Of a stretch of 34,193 nucleotides of DNA, positions 32,605 to 34,193 are shown in pieces. The notes below the pieces were generated by a model, which worked only from the letters and a program-made list of their open reading frames with translations, made no database searches and was not told the DNA's origin. Position 1 is the stretch's first letter. Every line of letters begins with the position of its first letter. Where the stretch lies: positions 1-34,193 of the forward strand of contig JALHST010000246.1 of the NCBI GenBank assembly GCA_022865355.1, in the 5' to 3' direction. A program made the translations under genes and the position numbers. Source of the stretch: Maribacter sp. (GTDB lineage: Bacteria; Bacteroidota; Bacteroidia; Flavobacteriales; Flavobacteriaceae).

Positions 32605-33000
32605 TCTATTGAAATTAAATAAATCGGTGTTTTTTCGCTTGCATCAGGTTTATGTCTTTTCGGCAACAAAATAGAAATCCGAAAAAGGCCCATGCAAGAA
32701 CCCTAAAAGAGCGCCATGCTTTTGTTGAATAGCGCCTGCCCAATACATCGATTCATATGGGATTACTAATTTACGAATCCTGTCGAACTCCGCCCTTCCA
32801 ATATTTTTAAAGATACTATTTATCAGATTATGATTTTTCCGGGTACTTTTTAAACAACCCGAATTCAAAAAGTTCACGACCATTTTAAACGGCCTCTGCA
32901 GCTTAGGAGGTTATGGTGCAGGGAATCGGCGAAGGATCGTCAAAGCTTCGGGGCGATGGTACATTGAATTCCTAAGTAACGAAGGACCTTTCATAAAGAA

Positions 33001-33025
33001 AAAAACCGATGAAGACATCGGTTTT
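33001..33025 (-). terminator. Orphan intrinsic terminator
   Basis: AAAACCGATG (33002-33011) and CATCGGTTTT (33016-33025) form a perfect 10-bp stem with a 4-nt loop. Read on the minus strand, the stem runs into seven Ts then C, a canonical terminator. Read on the plus strand it has only four Ts. Neither strand has a called gene ending here. Confidence 0.7.
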
Positions 33026-33104
33026 AGCTAAACTAACTCAACTATTTTTAAATAAGAACGTTTCCCTGGGCCGTAAGGATGTTCAAAAATAGGCATAGCG
33101 GCCC
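33001..33104 (-). ncRNA. Candidate small noncoding RNA ending in an orphan terminator
   Basis: On the minus strand a GGGCCG/CGGCCC stem (33104-33068) is followed about 45 nt later by a terminator hairpin with a T run. No protein gene on either strand would be ended by that terminator. The TATTTTTG (complement of 33084-33091) inside the loop of the first stem is an exact TAnnTTTG match. So either a short RNA of about 75 nt starts there, or the element is coincidental and the stem is part of a longer RNA. The exact 5' end cannot be fixed. Confidence 0.25.
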
Positions 33105-33263
33105 GTTCAGCGTGTTACGTTAGTATAAACAATTCGTTAAGTCTTGGGATTATACAGGCTCTCGAATGGGTATTTTTTCAAAAAGGCCCTATTTTAAGGA
33201 CCTCTTCGTGCTATTTGGTCAAACGGATTTATTTTTTTATTTTTCAAGGCTAATTCATCCACG

Positions 33264-33512
33264 ATGCAAATCAATTGGTTGCGCACCACAAAAAAAAAGG
33301 AAGAGGATATTCGATCCTTGATCATGGAGGAATATAAATTCAGGTTGCGCGTAACCAAATTACTATTGAACAGGATGAAAGACCATGAAGAAGCCGATTT
33401 GGACAGTATCAGCTTTGATTTCGATACCGTGACCAAATCGTTTACGCTTTCAGAATCGACTCCGGAACCTATGTATTCCCGCTTATTGGAAATCCGCAAC
33501 TTATTAGATTAG
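33264..33512 (+). CDS. Small hypothetical protein, helical and charged
   Basis: An 82-residue soluble protein without signal or membrane helix. The first half is highly charged and helical (RTTKKKEEDIRSLIMEEYKFRLRVTKLLLNRMKDHEEADLD). A short beta-like segment SISFDFDTVTKSFTLSE follows, then MYSRLLEIRNLLD. The composition and hydrophobic spacing are protein-like, while the overlapping opposite-strand frame is serine-rich and unlikely. I do not recognise a family. No neighbour suggests a function. Confidence 0.5.
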   Translation: MQINWLRTTKKKEEDIRSLIMEEYKFRLRVTKLLLNRMKDHEEADLDSISFDFDTVTKSFTLSESTPEPMYSRLLEIRNLLD

Positions 33513-33677
33513 CACTACGTATTAAAAAATTGCAAGGCTTTGCTATTCATGCCATTTCCGTACACTACCGATTTTTATCTTTTTGCAAAATGTCAAGGCA
33601 GAATACCCTGTGATCTCATTCGTTCGGCCGCAACCCCGATTTCCCTCGCTTGAAGTAATCTGTTACATAGCGCATCG

Positions 33678-33860
33678 ATGGCCTTGGAAGCCCTAAATCA
33701 AATTCGAATAAAAAGCACAAAAAAAGTATCTTTATACTGGGCACTAGGTTGCGGGCACGTCTTCGCAAAAAAGGAGGATTTTAAAAACGTGTTAGGTAAC
33801 TTCAGCAATCCCATATATAATGGCGGGAAAAACCCAAAAGGCGATTACATAATTGGCTAA
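33678..33860 (+). CDS. Possible very small hypothetical protein
   Basis: A 60-codon frame beginning MALEALNQIRIKSTKKVSLYWALGCGHVF and ending GGKNPKGDYIIG. It lies just upstream of the membrane protein gene at 33870 on the same strand, separated by 9 bp, so translational coupling is conceivable. It has no recognised motif and no clear promoter, and its length is within what random sequence produces. Confidence 0.25.
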   Translation: MALEALNQIRIKSTKKVSLYWALGCGHVFAKKEDFKNVLGNFSNPIYNGGKNPKGDYIIG

Positions 33861-33869
33861 AATAAAGCA

Positions 33870-34136
33870 ATGAAAACGGGGAAAACGGTTCTGTATTGGT
33901 TGCCACGTATACTGGGTATCCTAGCCATTCTATTTATCAGTTTATTTGCTATGGATTCCTTCGGGCCCCGTTTGACTTTTTGGCAACAGCTCGGTGGCTT
34001 TCTAATGCATCTTATACCATCGTTCCTATTACTGGCCCTGCTGCTTGTGGCATGGAAATGGGAATATCTTGGGGGCGTCCTATTTATTATTGTGGGCCAT
34101 TTTAAGAAAAGTGGCCAAGACCCGACCAAAAAATAG
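33870..34136 (+). CDS. Small membrane protein, DUF7670-like, possibly shortened
   Basis: An 88-residue protein with three hydrophobic helices: PRILGILAILFISLFAMD (about 12-29), FLMHLIPSFLLLALLLVAW (44-62) and LGGVLFIIVG (67-76). The pattern YWLPRILGILAILFISLFAMDSF and the later WKWEYLGG resemble small Bacteroidota/archaeal membrane proteins now listed as DUF7670, which as I recall are usually longer with a full last helix. Here the third hydrophobic stretch stops abruptly in a polar HFKKSGQDPTKK end. This could be natural variation or truncation. Function unknown. Confidence 0.65.
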   Translation: MKTGKTVLYWLPRILGILAILFISLFAMDSFGPRLTFWQQLGGFLMHLIPSFLLLALLLVAWKWEYLGGVLFIIVGHFKKSGQDPTKK

Positions 34137-34193
34137 TCCATGATGTCCTTTTTATAAAATGCAGTCACTTTTTCACATTAGTCCATTCAACAA

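Larger units (their letters stand above)
32605..33263. other. 659-bp region without a confident gene
   Basis: This spacer lies upstream of the GH43 gene. A 77-codon minus-strand ORF (32650-32883) is possible but matches nothing I know, and I do not call it. The right half holds an intrinsic terminator (33002-33025) and an inverted repeat GGGCCG (33068-33073) / CGGCCC (33099-33104), which together suggest a small RNA. The rest shows no clear structure. The GH43 promoter must lie near 32610-32700, but no exact TAnnTTTG was found there. Confidence 0.6.

Noticed and set aside
32650-32883. 77-codon minus-strand ORF upstream of GH43
   Set aside because: The sequence is not low-complexity, but I recognise no family and see no supporting promoter. 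Recorded in the gap entry only.
33194-33499. Minus-strand 101-codon frame opposite the 33264-33512 gene
   Set aside because: Serine-rich composition typical of an antisense frame; the plus-strand frame has a more natural helical pattern.

Overview
The window looks like a chromosomal segment of a marine-type member of the Flavobacteriaceae (Bacteroidota). The evidence is the protein families (flavobacterial tdk-alr overlap, short RsmI, the DUF177-rpmF and fabH-accB-accC blocks), moderate G+C, start codons without Shine-Dalgarno sequences, and several -7 elements of the Bacteroidota form TAnnTTTG. I see no tRNA, rRNA, CRISPR array, insertion sequence, integrase or phage gene.

Layout. (1) 1-5542, housekeeping: the start of a DUF819 membrane protein, rsmI and a conserved hypothetical protein on the minus strand, then tdk-alr (8-bp overlap), mscL and asd on the plus strand. 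(2) 5634-9255: a secreted lipoprotein prolyl oligopeptidase, a stand-alone ABC ATPase with a C-terminal regulatory domain, and the ribosome-rescue hydrolase ArfB. (3) 9275-11562, minus strand: a secreted alkaline-phosphatase-superfamily enzyme, a GreA/GreB-like factor and a small lipoprotein. (4) 11834-18818: fatty-acid initiation genes fabH, accB and accC with a FAD oxidoreductase, then DUF177-rpmF, then pdxA divergent from ribE.

(5) 18907-25274 is the least conventional part. It is a minus-strand set of a putative esterase, an ATP-grasp protein with a long histone-H1-like Lys/Ala/Pro tail, a GCS2/YbdK-type carboxylate-amine ligase, a class I glutamine amidotransferase-like protein and a protein resembling circularly permuted ATP-grasp enzymes. 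A second esterase diverges from it. Three predicted amide-bond-forming enzymes, one amidotransferase and two hydrolases side by side suggest a peptide or amide metabolite pathway, or a protein-modification system, whose product I cannot name.

(6) 25421-32604 is a carbohydrate-related locus: an NagX/HGSNAT-like acyltransferase and a sodium:solute symporter on the minus strand, a TauE/SafE exporter and a lipoprotein AGE-family epimerase on the plus strand, and a GH43 enzyme with discoidin-like and FN3-like modules on the minus strand. There is no SusC/SusD pair. (7) 32605-34193 is sparse: an orphan intrinsic terminator with a possible small RNA, and three small plus-strand ORFs.

Intergenic DNA in the second half carries repeats of several kinds: REP-like palindromes with CCCGAT/ATCGGG arms, a perfect 22-bp tandem duplication inside the amidoligase cluster, and two different 7-bp tandem repeats on either side of the epimerase gene.
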